A DNA stretch of 64,000 nucleotides from Bacillus crepusculi (lineage in GTDB: Bacteria > Bacillota > Bacilli > Bacillales > Bacillaceae), in assembly GCF_014764715.1 (NCBI RefSeq), contig NZ_JACXXE010000002.1, forward strand, positions 1 through 64,000, read 5' to 3'. The translations under genes were made by a program, and so were the position numbers. Positions 55,007 through 63,327 of this stretch are shown here, in pieces; the first letter of the stretch is position 1; each line of letters begins with the position of its first letter. The notes beneath the pieces were generated by a model. It did not search any database. It was not told the origin of the DNA and worked only from the letters and a program-made list of their open reading frames with translations.

Positions 55007-55082
55007 ACGCGTTATGCGTAATAATTTCTTGATTAATTCGCGTTATGTGACTATAATGGCAATGAAGGTACGCGTAAAGCGT
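55007..55082. promoter_or_regulatory. Three AnsR-like operators, evenly spaced
   Basis: ACGCGTTATGCGT (55007-55019), TCGCGTTATGTGA (55038-55050) and ACGCGTAAAGCGT (55070-55082). Starts are 31 and 32 bases apart, about three helical turns. The first is upstream of the -35, the second inside the spacer of the ansA promoter, the third just after the transcription start. Confidence 0.8.
55029..55057 (+). promoter_or_regulatory. SigA promoter of ansA-ansB
   Basis: -35 TTGATT (55029-55034), 17-base spacer containing the middle operator, -10 TATAAT (55052-55057). Confidence 0.85.
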
Positions 55083-55156
55083 ATATTATAGAATAGCACA
55101 AGCTAGCTTATAATATGTGTGACAAAGGAAGTAATTTTACGAAAGAGGTGGACCTG

Positions 55157-56146
55157 TTGAAGAAATTATTGCTTTTAACCACTGGTGGGACGATTGCATC
55201 TGTAGAGAGTGAAAATGGTTTAGCTCCAGGTGTTAAAGCTGAGGACCTTTTAAGCTATTTAAACGAAATTAATGCAGACTACACAATGGACACAAAGTCC
55301 CTAATGAGTATAGATAGTACCAATATGCAGCCTGAATACTGGGTCGATATTGCAACAGCCATTTATGAAAATTATGATCAATATGACGGATTTGTCGTCA
55401 CTCATGGAACCGACACAATGGCCTATACATCAGCAGCTCTATCTTATATGCTGCAAAATCCTGATAAGCCGATCGTCATTACAGGTTCACAAATTCCGAT
55501 TACGTTTAAGAAAACAGATGCGAAGAAAAACATCACAGATGCGATTCGCTTTGCATGTGACGGTGTAGGCGGCGTATACGTCGTGTTTGATGGCAGAGTG
55601 ATTCAAGGAACACGTGCAATCAAACTAAGAACGAAAAGCTATGATGCATTTGAGAGTATTAACTACCCATATATTGCATCGATTGAAAACCATCAAATTG
55701 AATACAATAGCAAAGTAAAAAGAACTCCAATGAAACCGCTTAAATTAGATGCATCCTTAAACACGGATGTTTGCCTATTAAAACTGCATCCAGGATTGAA
55801 GCCTGAGTTTTTAGATGCGATCAAAGGTGTGTACAAAGGGGTCGTGATCGAAAGCTACGGAAGCGGCGGAATTCCTTTCGAAGGAAGAAACCTTTTAGAA
55901 AAGATCAACGAATTGCTGGAAGAAGGCATTTCTGTTGTCATCACTACTCAGTGTCTCGAAGAAGGAGAAGACATGAGTGTGTATGAAGTAGGACGCAAAA
56001 TCAATCAAGAGCTGGTGGCACGTTCACGAAACATGAACACAGAAGCCATCGTGCCGAAGCTCATGTGGGCATTAGGCAAAACAACAGATCCAAGAGAAGT
56101 GAAAAAGATTATGGAAACGCCAATCGCAGAAGATTTAGTGATTTAA
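55157..56146 (+). CDS. ansA: L-asparaginase AnsA
   Basis: 329-aa cytoplasmic asparaginase converting asparagine to aspartate and ammonia. Catalytic threonine motifs are TTGGTIAS (N-terminus) and [11 protein letters not shown] (residues ~80-90), both intact. Length equals B. subtilis AnsA when started at TTG 55157 ([11 protein letters not shown]), five bases after AAAGAGGTGG. Co-transcribed with ansB 28 bases downstream. Confidence 0.95.
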   Translation: MKKLLLLTTGGTIASVESENGLAPGVKAEDLLSYLNEINADYTMDTKSLMSIDSTNMQPEYWVDIATAIYENYDQYDGFVVTHGTDTMAYTSAALSYMLQNPDKPIVITGSQIPITFKKTDAKKNITDAIRFACDGVGGVYVVFDGRVIQGTRAIKLRTKSYDAFESINYPYIASIENHQIEYNSKVKRTPMKPLKLDASLNTDVCLLKLHPGLKPEFLDAIKGVYKGVVIESYGSGGIPFEGRNLLEKINELLEEGISVVITTQCLEEGEDMSVYEVGRKINQELVARSRNMNTEAIVPKLMWALGKTTDPREVKKIMETPIAEDLVI

Positions 56147-56174
56147 CTATTCTATAGAAAGCAGGTCATATCAG

Positions 56175-57596
56175 ATGGTTCAAGCAACTTATCGCTACGA
56201 GAAGGATTTTCTTGGTGAAAAAGAAATTCCGGCAGACGTGTATTATGGTGTTCAAACCCTTCGTGCAAAAGAGAATTTCCCGATTACAGGATATCGCATG
56301 CATGAGGAGCTCATCAGAGCCTTTGCCATTGTTAAAAAAGCAGCAGCTCAAGCCAATATGGAAGTTGGACGTTTATATGAAGGAATTGGCAATGCCATCG
56401 TTCAAGCGTCTGATGAAGTCATTGAAGGCAAGCTACATGAGTACTTTATTGTAGACCCAATTCAAGGCGGCGCAGGCACTTCAATGAATATGAATGCCAA
56501 TGAGGTCATTGGGAATAGAGCTCTAGAGATCATGGGGCATCAAAAGGGTGAATACATTCATTTAAGTCCAAACACACATGTGAACATGTCGCAATCGACG
56601 AATGATTCATTCCCGACGGCTATCCATATTGCTGTGCTCAAGCAGTTAGATATTCTGCTTGAAACGATGCAAGCGATGCAGGACGTCTTCCAAAAGAAAG
56701 CGAAGGAATTCGATCATGTGATCAAAATGGGTCGTACGCATTTGCAGGATGCGGTTCCAATCCGTTTGGGACAGGAATTTGAAGCCTACAGCCGCGTACT
56801 AAGTCGTGATATTAAACGGATCAACCAATCGAAGCAGCATTTATATGAAGTGAATATGGGTGCGACAGCTGTTGGGACAGGCCTAAACGCAGATCCACGC
56901 TATATTGAAATCGTGGTGAAGAAGCTAGCTGATATTTCGGGTCTCCCGCTTGTAGGCGCAGAGCATCTCGTTGATGCTACGCAAAATACAGATGCTTACA
57001 CAGAAGTATCCGCCGCATTAAAAGTTTGTATGATGAACATGTCTAAAATTGCCAATGACCTTCGCTTAATGGCATCTGGCCCACGTGCAGGTCTTGCTGA
57101 GATTGCTTTGCCAGCCCGTCAGCCAGGATCATCCATTATGCCAGGGAAAGTCAATCCAGTCATGGCAGAGCTCATTAACCAAATCGCATTCCAGGTCATT
57201 GGAAACGACCACACCATCTGTCTTGCTTCTGAAGCAGGCCAGCTTGAGTTAAATGTGATGGAGCCTGTTTTGGTCTTTAACTTGCTTCAATCTATTAGTA
57301 TAATGAATAACGGATTCCGTTCATTCACGGATCATTGCTTAGCGGACATCGAAGCAAATGAAAAACGTTTGAAAGAATATGTCGAAAAAAGTGCAGGTGT
57401 CATTACTGCGGTAAACCCTCACTTAGGCTATGAAGCCGCGGCTAGAATCGCAAGGGAAGCCATTTTAACAGGACAATCGATCAGAGATCTTTGCCTGCAA
57501 AATGATGTGTTAACAGAAGAAGAACTTGATATTATTTTGAATCCTTACGAGATGACAAAGCCTGGTATTGCGGGTGCGGAGCTCCTAGAGCGATAA
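56175..57596 (+). CDS. ansB: Aspartate ammonia-lyase (aspartase)
   Basis: 473-aa fumarase/aspartase superfamily enzyme converting aspartate to fumarate and ammonia. Signature GSSIMPGKVNP is intact, with catalytic-loop serine, and the THLQDAVP and NTDAYTE (substrate-binding) segments are present. With AnsA it turns asparagine into fumarate plus two ammonia. The next gene, mleN, follows after a hairpin. Confidence 0.95.
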   Translation: MVQATYRYEKDFLGEKEIPADVYYGVQTLRAKENFPITGYRMHEELIRAFAIVKKAAAQANMEVGRLYEGIGNAIVQASDEVIEGKLHEYFIVDPIQGGAGTSMNMNANEVIGNRALEIMGHQKGEYIHLSPNTHVNMSQSTNDSFPTAIHIAVLKQLDILLETMQAMQDVFQKKAKEFDHVIKMGRTHLQDAVPIRLGQEFEAYSRVLSRDIKRINQSKQHLYEVNMGATAVGTGLNADPRYIEIVVKKLADISGLPLVGAEHLVDATQNTDAYTEVSAALKVCMMNMSKIANDLRLMASGPRAGLAEIALPARQPGSSIMPGKVNPVMAELINQIAFQVIGNDHTICLASEAGQLELNVMEPVLVFNLLQSISIMNNGFRSFTDHCLADIEANEKRLKEYVEKSAGVITAVNPHLGYEAAARIAREAILTGQSIRDLCLQNDVLTEEELDIILNPYEMTKPGIAGAELLER

Positions 57597-57628
57597 TAAT
57601 ATCAAAAATTTTATTTTATTAATATGTG

Positions 57629-57663
57629 GAATTGCCTGTGAAAAAGAGAAAAACAGGCAATTC
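57629..57663 (+). other. Strong hairpin between ansB and mleN
   Basis: GAATTGCCTGT (57629-57639) and ACAGGCAATTC (57653-57663) are perfect 11-bp arms around a purine-rich loop. Only a weak T/C-rich run follows, so it may be a leaky terminator or RNA-processing site setting lower mleN expression. Confidence 0.7.
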
Positions 57664-57701
57664 ACTTTCTTTCGAATTGACACACTTTTTTCACAATATT
57701 T

Positions 57702-57715
57702 TGAAAACGCTTAAC
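57702..57715 (+). promoter_or_regulatory. cre-like site upstream of mleN
   Basis: TGAAAACGCTTAAC keeps the cre core TGAAAACGCT but differs from the consensus at the last two bases (12 of 14). It lies 25 bases before the mleN start. A TTGACA at 57677-57682 is upstream but no matching -10 is evident. Confidence 0.45.
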
Positions 57716-57739
57716 GCACGCACAAAGGGAGGAAACAAA

Positions 57740-59146
57740 ATGAAATCACCACGTCTGCCGTCTATTTTAGAAGTCGTGTCTGTACTTGGCTTGTTTTTAG
57801 CAATTGTTTTATCATTTACTCTTTATTTTAAATTGGATATTCAACTCGCATTGTTTATCTCATGGTTTATAGTTATCGCATTAGGTATTCGATTGGGACA
57901 TTCGTATAAGGATCTTCAAAATGCGATCACAAAAGGGATATCGAACGGGTTAGAAGCCATTTTGATCTTAATTGCAGTAGGTGCACTTGTTGGAACATGG
58001 ATTGCAGGTGGAGTTGTTCCTACGCTCATCTACTATGGTCTAGAATTCATTCATCCTAATATTTTCTTACTAGCTACACTGGTCATCTGTGCGATTATGT
58101 CCGTTGCAACAGGAACCTCATGGGGAACGGTTGGAACAGCAGGTATTGCGATGATTGCAATTGGTGAAGGGCTTGGGATCCCGCTTCCGATTGTAGCAGG
58201 TGCCGTCTTATCAGGAGCTTATTTTGGAGATAAATTATCCCCGTTATCAGATAGTACAGTGCTCGCTTCCTCTCTTTCAAAAGTGGACGTGCTCGCACAT
58301 GTTCGAGCAATGATGGTCTTATCCATACCAGCCTTTGTGATTACGGCGATTATGTTTACAGTGACAGGCTTTATGTATGGCGGACGAAACATTGATCAAG
58401 ACAAAGTAGAATTTTTGAAAAATGCGCTTCATGATACATTTACCATCAACATTTGGATGATCATCCCAGCAGTAGTGGTTGTATTACTGCTCGTATTTAA
58501 GAAACCTTCAATGCCTGTTATCGCGATTGGTGCCCTTCTTGGTGCAGTCTGGGCAATGGCATTCCAAGGAATGAACCCGGCGGATGCGCTTGGAACAGCT
58601 TATAATGGGTTCTCTATTAACTCAGATGTAGATTTCTTAAATACGCTGTTAAATCGCGGTGGTATTGTCAATATGTTAGGGTCACTAGTTGTCATTATTC
58701 TCGGACTTGGTTTCGGTGGGGTACTCGAATACTTAGGCGTATTAAAAGTCATCGTCGCTACTTTCGAGAAAAAATTGTATAATGCAGGAAATGTGACGCT
58801 ATCTACACTTGTTGTTGCATTCTTTGCGAATATCTTCGGCTGTGCGATGTACGTTTCATTAATTCTCACACCGAAAATTATGGAAAAAAGCTATGATAAA
58901 TTGAAAATAGACAGACGCGTTCTATCTAGAAACGCTGAAGTCGGTGGAACGATGACGTCTGGTATGGTTCCATGGTCAGATAACGGGATTTACATGGCGG
59001 GGATTCTCGGCGTATCGACATTCTCTTATTTACCATTTATGTGGTTGAGCTTTGTCGCCATTGGTCTTGCGATTATTTATGGTTACACGGGTAAATTCAT
59101 TTGGTACGTGAAAGACCAACAAAATAAAGAAGAATCGGCTTCATAA
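57740..59146 (+). CDS. mleN: NhaC family Na+/H+ antiporter MleN
   Basis: 468-aa antiporter, same length as B. subtilis MleN (malate-H+/lactate-Na+ exchanger). About 11-12 helices; family segments are SVATGTSWGTVGTAGIAM, VLSGAYFGDKLSPLSDSTVLAS and MTSGMVPWSDNGIYMAGILG. ATG 57740 follows AGGGAGG; earlier in-frame starts would cover the hairpin and cre-like site. In B. subtilis the malic enzyme gene mleA follows; it is absent here. Confidence 0.9.
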   Translation: MKSPRLPSILEVVSVLGLFLAIVLSFTLYFKLDIQLALFISWFIVIALGIRLGHSYKDLQNAITKGISNGLEAILILIAVGALVGTWIAGGVVPTLIYYGLEFIHPNIFLLATLVICAIMSVATGTSWGTVGTAGIAMIAIGEGLGIPLPIVAGAVLSGAYFGDKLSPLSDSTVLASSLSKVDVLAHVRAMMVLSIPAFVITAIMFTVTGFMYGGRNIDQDKVEFLKNALHDTFTINIWMIIPAVVVVLLLVFKKPSMPVIAIGALLGAVWAMAFQGMNPADALGTAYNGFSINSDVDFLNTLLNRGGIVNMLGSLVVIILGLGFGGVLEYLGVLKVIVATFEKKLYNAGNVTLSTLVVAFFANIFGCAMYVSLILTPKIMEKSYDKLKIDRRVLSRNAEVGGTMTSGMVPWSDNGIYMAGILGVSTFSYLPFMWLSFVAIGLAIIYGYTGKFIWYVKDQQNKEESAS

Positions 59147-59155
59147 GCCATTCGC

Positions 59156-59187
59156 AAAAGCCGCTCTCACCCGAGCGGCTTTTGTTT
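59156..59187 (+). terminator. Terminator after mleN
   Basis: AAAAGCCGCTC / GAGCGGCTTTT stem with T-rich tail. Confidence 0.88.
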
Positions 59188-59317
59188 GTCCTAGGACTGG
59201 AAGACTATAGGCGATGCATAGAAAACAAATATGATATTAGCCCCCCTATGTAAAAGGACTTAAGATTCATTGTAGAGCAGAATGAAAGCATATATATCCC
59301 ATAAAAAGAGTATAAAT

Positions 59318-59352
59318 CCCTATTCAAACATGAGTCTTTGAACCTTATAATA
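59318..59352 (+). promoter_or_regulatory. Shared promoter element, copy 1 (before DUF5082 gene 1)
   Basis: A 35-base block starting CCCTATT and ending ACCTTATAATA, 28 of 35 positions identical to the block at 60309-60343. It contains a -10 TATAAT (59346-59351) and a poor -35 (TTCAAA, 17-base spacer). Confidence 0.7.
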
Positions 59353-59442
59353 ACAATATTGGAAAAAGTGCAATTCATCATTACGCTCGTTTAGAGGGAT
59401 TCTAAGCAGCGTTTTTATTTTTTGACAGGAGGAGGAACCCAT

Positions 59443-59868
59443 ATGAGCTTATCGGATATGCTGTCTGCCCTTAACGGTGGCATTTCAAATAAAAAAGCAG
59501 AAATCGAAGAGAAGATCGCTCGACTCAAAAAGGCAAAAAGCAAGGTTGAACGTGAACAAGATGCGGCAGAAGCAGACCTAAAGCAAATCAAGCAGCCAAA
59601 GCTTGGGACCTCTTGGAAAGGTGAGCGAAGCCAGGATTTCAAATCAGAGCGAAATGAAGCACATGATGCACTACAAACGATCGTAAATGACAAATACCCA
59701 CGCTATGTGAGCCGCATTGAATTCAAAATCAATACATTAGAAGCTGAACAAGCTGCCTTATCCTTTGCTAGTTCCTTAGCTGGAGATGCCGCACGTCTTG
59801 CTGAAAAAGGAGAAGACGCAGTAGAGGATGCAAAGCGTTTGATCTCAAAAGCATGGAGCAGCTTGTAA
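59443..59868 (+). CDS. DUF5082 family (YwqH-like) type VII adaptor, copy 1
   Basis: 141-aa helical protein of the YwqH/DUF5082 family. These small proteins are encoded just upstream of LXG toxins in Firmicutes type VII loci and pair with the toxin's LXG domain. The N-terminal MSLSDMLSALNGGI and WKG turn at residues 58-60 (GTSWKGERSQDF) are shared with copy 2 at the same positions. ATG 59443 lies seven bases after GGAGGAGG. It is followed by a DUF5344-like gene but by no toxin gene. Confidence 0.85.
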   Translation: MSLSDMLSALNGGISNKKAEIEEKIARLKKAKSKVEREQDAAEADLKQIKQPKLGTSWKGERSQDFKSERNEAHDALQTIVNDKYPRYVSRIEFKINTLEAEQAALSFASSLAGDAARLAEKGEDAVEDAKRLISKAWSSL

Positions 59869-59906
59869 GGCTGCTTTCATACTGAACAAATCTGGAGGAT
59901 ATCACA

Positions 59907-60170
59907 ATGGGACAAATTAAGTTAAACTACCAAACAGTCATGGATAAACTAGATGAAGTCTCCCAAGCAGTTGAAGCTTTAGCCATGAAAAAAGCAGCAG
60001 ATAAAGCGGGTGAAAACAGCCTTGAATTTGTGACCAAGTGGACGGCACGTGAAGCAGAGATTAGCGAAATGGTCTCTAGCTTTAAAGAAGCTTTGATCAA
60101 AAATGTTCAGGATACACGCTCTAATGTACACACGTTAAAAGAACAGGATGAAGCGATTGCTGCAAAATAA
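59907..60170 (+). CDS. DUF5344 family (YwqI-like) type VII adaptor
   Basis: 87-aa all-helical protein of the YwqI/DUF5344 family: KLNYQTVMDKLDEVSQAVEAL, then SLEFVTKWTAREAEISEMVSSF. In ywqHIJ-type loci this gene sits between the DUF5082 gene and the LXG toxin. Here it is followed by 286 bases without a gene and then a second DUF5082 gene. RBS TGGAGG precedes ATG 59907. Confidence 0.85.
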   Translation: MGQIKLNYQTVMDKLDEVSQAVEALAMKKAADKAGENSLEFVTKWTAREAEISEMVSSFKEALIKNVQDTRSNVHTLKEQDEAIAAK

Positions 60171-60308
60171 ATCAGCACAATCGCTTTATTTATGGATTAC
60201 ATTGACATGATGCGAAATGTAGTTATAAATACTCATATAAAATACAGGATTTACGACCTTGTATTATTCCGGTTTTCTTCCAAATGCCTCGTCAAAAGGA
60301 CACCTTTT

Positions 60309-60343
60309 CCCTATTTAAGCATAAGGCTTTTCACCTTATACTA
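60309..60343 (+). promoter_or_regulatory. Shared promoter element, copy 2 (before DUF5082 gene 2)
   Basis: Starts CCCTATT, ends ACCTTATACTA; -10 TATACT. Same position relative to the DUF5082 start codon region as copy 1 (about 91-114 bases upstream). Confidence 0.7.
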
Positions 60344-60456
60344 TACATAATGAAAGCAAACGATAGAAATGTCAGGATGGGAAACATCGGGTGATTCGAT
60401 CGCTTCCAAAGCGCTGATGCCGTGCTTTCATATGAGGTCCGATAGAGGTGGATGAC

Positions 60457-60882
60457 ATGAGCTTATCCGAGATGCTGCACCATCTGCATATGGGAATTGA
60501 AAACAAACGTGCAGAATTTGACGAAATGATCTCTCGGTTAAAGACAGCGAAAAGCAATATTCAAACAGAACAAGATCTTGCCCAGTCAGACATAAAGGAA
60601 ATCAAAAAGCCAGCTCTAGATACGGCATGGAAAGGTGAGAGAGGAACAGACTTTCACCGCCACCGGAAAGACGCCTACAGTGTAATGCGCGACATCGTGA
60701 ACAATGAATATGAAAAATATATATCAGAGATTGACCAGAAAATCTTGCACTTTGAATTAAAAAAAATGGAACTGGCTGTTGCCAGTAATTTTGCAGGAAG
60801 AGCCCAGGACGTGATGGAAAAGGGCGAGGATTTTGCAAAAGATGTTATGCATTTGATCGAACGGGGCTGGAAAGCTCTTTAA
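60457..60882 (+). CDS. DUF5082 family (YwqH-like) type VII adaptor, copy 2
   Basis: 141-aa paralogue of the protein encoded at 59443, same length, same N-terminus (MSLSEMLHHL) and WKG at residues 58-60 (DTAWKGERGTDF), but diverged elsewhere. ATG 60457 follows AGAGGTGG. It has its own promoter element and ends in a terminator; no DUF5344 or toxin gene follows. Confidence 0.85.
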   Translation: MSLSEMLHHLHMGIENKRAEFDEMISRLKTAKSNIQTEQDLAQSDIKEIKKPALDTAWKGERGTDFHRHRKDAYSVMRDIVNNEYEKYISEIDQKILHFELKKMELAVASNFAGRAQDVMEKGEDFAKDVMHLIERGWKAL

Positions 60883-60894
60883 AACAATAAACGA

Positions 60895-60929
60895 AACAGC
60901 CTGCTCATCAGCGAGCGGCTGTTTTTTTG
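60895..60929 (+). terminator. Terminator after DUF5082 copy 2
   Basis: AACAGCC..GCTC / GAGC.GGCTGTT stem with seven Ts. Confidence 0.85.
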
Positions 60930-60930
60930 T

Positions 60931-61143
60931 TTAGTCACATCCACCGCTGCTATCGCCTGAATCACCCCCGCAGGAGGCATCAGAAGCGTGATGAGTATAA
61001 GAATCAGTATAGGTACTTGTCGTGGAACTATGATGTGCAGAACGCTTAGCAGATGTGCGCTTATCCTTTGGTGTGAACAGGTGGGCAATGATTGCTCCTA
61101 TAGAAGCCAATATGATGATGACAACAAACATAAAAGAACCCAT
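60931..61143 (-). CDS. Small membrane protein with Cys/Gly/Asp-rich tail, 70 aa
   Basis: One N-terminal membrane helix (SFMFVVIIILASIGAIIAHLF), a basic segment (KDKRTSAKRSAHH), a Ser/Thr/His-rich stretch, and a C-terminal CGGDSGDSSGGCD motif with two cysteines framing an acidic Gly/Ser loop. ATG 61143 follows GAGGAGGG. Function unknown; the tail could bind metal or form a disulfide if outside the membrane. Confidence 0.75.
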   Translation of the reverse strand: MGSFMFVVIIILASIGAIIAHLFTPKDKRTSAKRSAHHSSTTSTYTDSYTHHASDASCGGDSGDSSGGCD

Positions 61144-61279
61144 GATGCATCCCTCCTCTTGTTTCATATTGATACGATTGAGCCATATCTAGGTTCCCGT
61201 TTTGAAAGAAAAACTGGGCAAAGGGTTCTATTTTCGTTTATGATGATAGGCAAAAGTAATGGCTAAGGGAGGGGAATCC

Positions 61280-63238
61280 ATGCTATCTCTACGTCAGGAG
61301 GAGCTCCTGAAACGATTGATGCAAGCGGAGCAGGAACTGACAAGTGAAGAAATTGCCCGTGTGATTGGGGTCACATCACGAACAGTCCGCACAGATTTGA
61401 AAGCGCTTAAATTAATATTAGAAGAACATGGAGCAGCACTGCATATTAAACGCGGGGCAGGGTATACATTGACCGTCGAGGATTACGGAGCTTTTCGTAC
61501 ATTTTTGAAAAAGTCGATGAGAGAAAGGAATGAGAAAATGGAACAGGTCATTCCGAATCTCCCTGAGGATCGTGTGACTTATCTATTGAAAAGGCTGCTT
61601 CTGTCAGAAGACTATATCAAATTAGACGGGTTGGCAGAGGAATTATTTGTGAGTGAATCTACGGTGAAAAATGACCTGAAAGCAGTCAGGCACTTGTTTT
61701 CATTACATGGACTTTCTGTCTCTCATCGCCCTAAATATGGACTGCGGCTGACAGGGGATGAAATGAAATTAAGATATTGTATGGCAGAGCATGTGTTTCA
61801 GCAGGAGCATCCGAATCCTGCGCTGTTACCTGAAGAAATGTACCAATTGATTCAGGATTTGGTGCGTTCATGTACAAAAGCAAACGGCCTTCATCTGTCA
61901 GAAATCGGTTTAAGTAATTTAGTGACTCACATCGCCATTGCATGCAAACGAATCGAAGAGAAAAAACTCGTCATGATGCCAGATGCGGAATTGAAAGACA
62001 TTCAACTGCAGCCAGTTTTCCAAGTGGCTAAACAAATGGCAGAGGATATTCGCCATGTATTAGCCATTGATTTTCCGTTATCTGAAATGGCGTACATTGC
62101 GATTCACTTAATGGGGGCAAAGGTGGTGGCTTATGGAGAAGCTGGTCACACGCTGTATCACATGCTTGACGAAGATCACTTTCGTATCACTCACCAATTG
62201 CTTGCTTATGTCGAGGAACACATGTCACTGGATATTCAGTTTGATAAGGAGCTGATTGTTGGATTGAGTCTTCACTTGCGGTCCGCCATTCATCGTTTTA
62301 GGTATGATATGAACATTCGTAATCCCTACTTACCGGACATTAAAAAGCATTATCCTATTGCATTTGAAGCAGGTGTCTATATGGGCAGATGGCTGAAGGA
62401 GAAAGAAGGCGTGGAGATCCATGAAGATGAGATCGGGTATTTGGCACTCCATATAGGGGCTGCAATCGAGCGGACAAAATCACAGCATGTGAGAAAGACA
62501 TGCCTCATTGTGTGTGCGACGGGTGTTGCCAGCAGTCAGCTTCTTCTTCATAAGCTCAAGGCGGCCTTTAGCGGAAGACTGGAGATCGCAGGAACTGCGA
62601 GTGCCTACGAACTTCTTTCGTATGACCTGAGAAGCATTGATTTTATCATTAGTACCATTCCTCTTCAAAACACACTGCCGGTGCCAGTGATTGATGTACA
62701 TACGATCCTTAGTGACGATGATATTGTGCGGCTAAAACGATTTGTACAGAATTCACAGGATACAGGGGTGTTGCGGTATGTCAGTCCGGCGCTGACATTT
62801 TTTCAACAAGACCTTCAATCAAGGGAGGAGGTTCTTCAATTTTTCGTAAACGTGCTAAAGGAACAAAATCAAATCCCGGACGAGTTTGAACAGCTATTAC
62901 TGGAAAGAGAGCAGGTGTCACCCACGTCGTTCGGTCATTTGGTCGCAATTCCTCACCCGATTAAGCCGGCGACAGATGACACATTTTGTGCGATCTGCAC
63001 GTTGAAAAAGCCTGTGCTTTGGGGAGAAGAGCGGGTACAAGTCGTTTGTTTGTTAAGCATCCAGAAGACGTATCAAAAAGAATTGCAGTCGCTTTATCAA
63101 TTTCTTGTGCGTCTGACAGAGCAGAAGGAAGTCGTGGAACAACTCATCAAGGCTACTTCATTTGAGGAACTGACAGCGGCGCTACAACGATTGGAACAGC
63201 CAGACGAAAAAACGAGACACCCATTTCCGCATCTGTGA
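61280..63238 (+). CDS. PTS-controlled transcriptional regulator (LicR/ManR-like, PRD-containing)
   Basis: 652-aa activator. Order of domains: HTH_11 (LTSEEIARVIGVTSRTVRTDLKAL, ~20-43), second HTH/Mga-like (LAEELFVSESTVKNDLKAV, ~115-133), PRD1 (~190-290, YIAIHLMGAKVV), PRD2 (~300-400, GYLALHIGAAIERT), a IIB-like domain with cysteine (CLIVCATGVASSQLLLHKL) and a C-terminal IIA-like domain with a conserved histidine (GHLVAIPHPIKPA). ATG 61280 follows GGGAGGGG. It lies 89 bases upstream of a PTS IIC gene whose operon it likely activates. Confidence 0.92.
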   Translation: MLSLRQEELLKRLMQAEQELTSEEIARVIGVTSRTVRTDLKALKLILEEHGAALHIKRGAGYTLTVEDYGAFRTFLKKSMRERNEKMEQVIPNLPEDRVTYLLKRLLLSEDYIKLDGLAEELFVSESTVKNDLKAVRHLFSLHGLSVSHRPKYGLRLTGDEMKLRYCMAEHVFQQEHPNPALLPEEMYQLIQDLVRSCTKANGLHLSEIGLSNLVTHIAIACKRIEEKKLVMMPDAELKDIQLQPVFQVAKQMAEDIRHVLAIDFPLSEMAYIAIHLMGAKVVAYGEAGHTLYHMLDEDHFRITHQLLAYVEEHMSLDIQFDKELIVGLSLHLRSAIHRFRYDMNIRNPYLPDIKKHYPIAFEAGVYMGRWLKEKEGVEIHEDEIGYLALHIGAAIERTKSQHVRKTCLIVCATGVASSQLLLHKLKAAFSGRLEIAGTASAYELLSYDLRSIDFIISTIPLQNTLPVPVIDVHTILSDDDIVRLKRFVQNSQDTGVLRYVSPALTFFQQDLQSREEVLQFFVNVLKEQNQIPDEFEQLLLEREQVSPTSFGHLVAIPHPIKPATDDTFCAICTLKKPVLWGEERVQVVCLLSIQKTYQKELQSLYQFLVRLTEQKEVVEQLIKATSFEELTAALQRLEQPDEKTRHPFPHL

Positions 63239-63258
63239 GGAAAAAGATTAGATGTTAA

Positions 63259-63272
63259 TGAAAGCGCTTTTA
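63259..63272 (+). promoter_or_regulatory. cre site before the PTS IIC gene
   Basis: TGAAAGCGCTTTTA matches the ideal cre palindrome at 13 of 14 positions, between the regulator stop and the IIC ribosome binding site. Confidence 0.75.
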
Positions 63273-63327
63273 AAATAACATCAAAAAGGAGGATGATCAC
63301 GAGTTTTTGCAAAGGGGGAGACGGATC

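Noticed and set aside
59443..60882. An LXG toxin gene within the adaptor cluster
   Set aside because: The 286-base gap between the DUF5344 gene and the second DUF5082 gene, and the region after it, contain no long frame on either strand.
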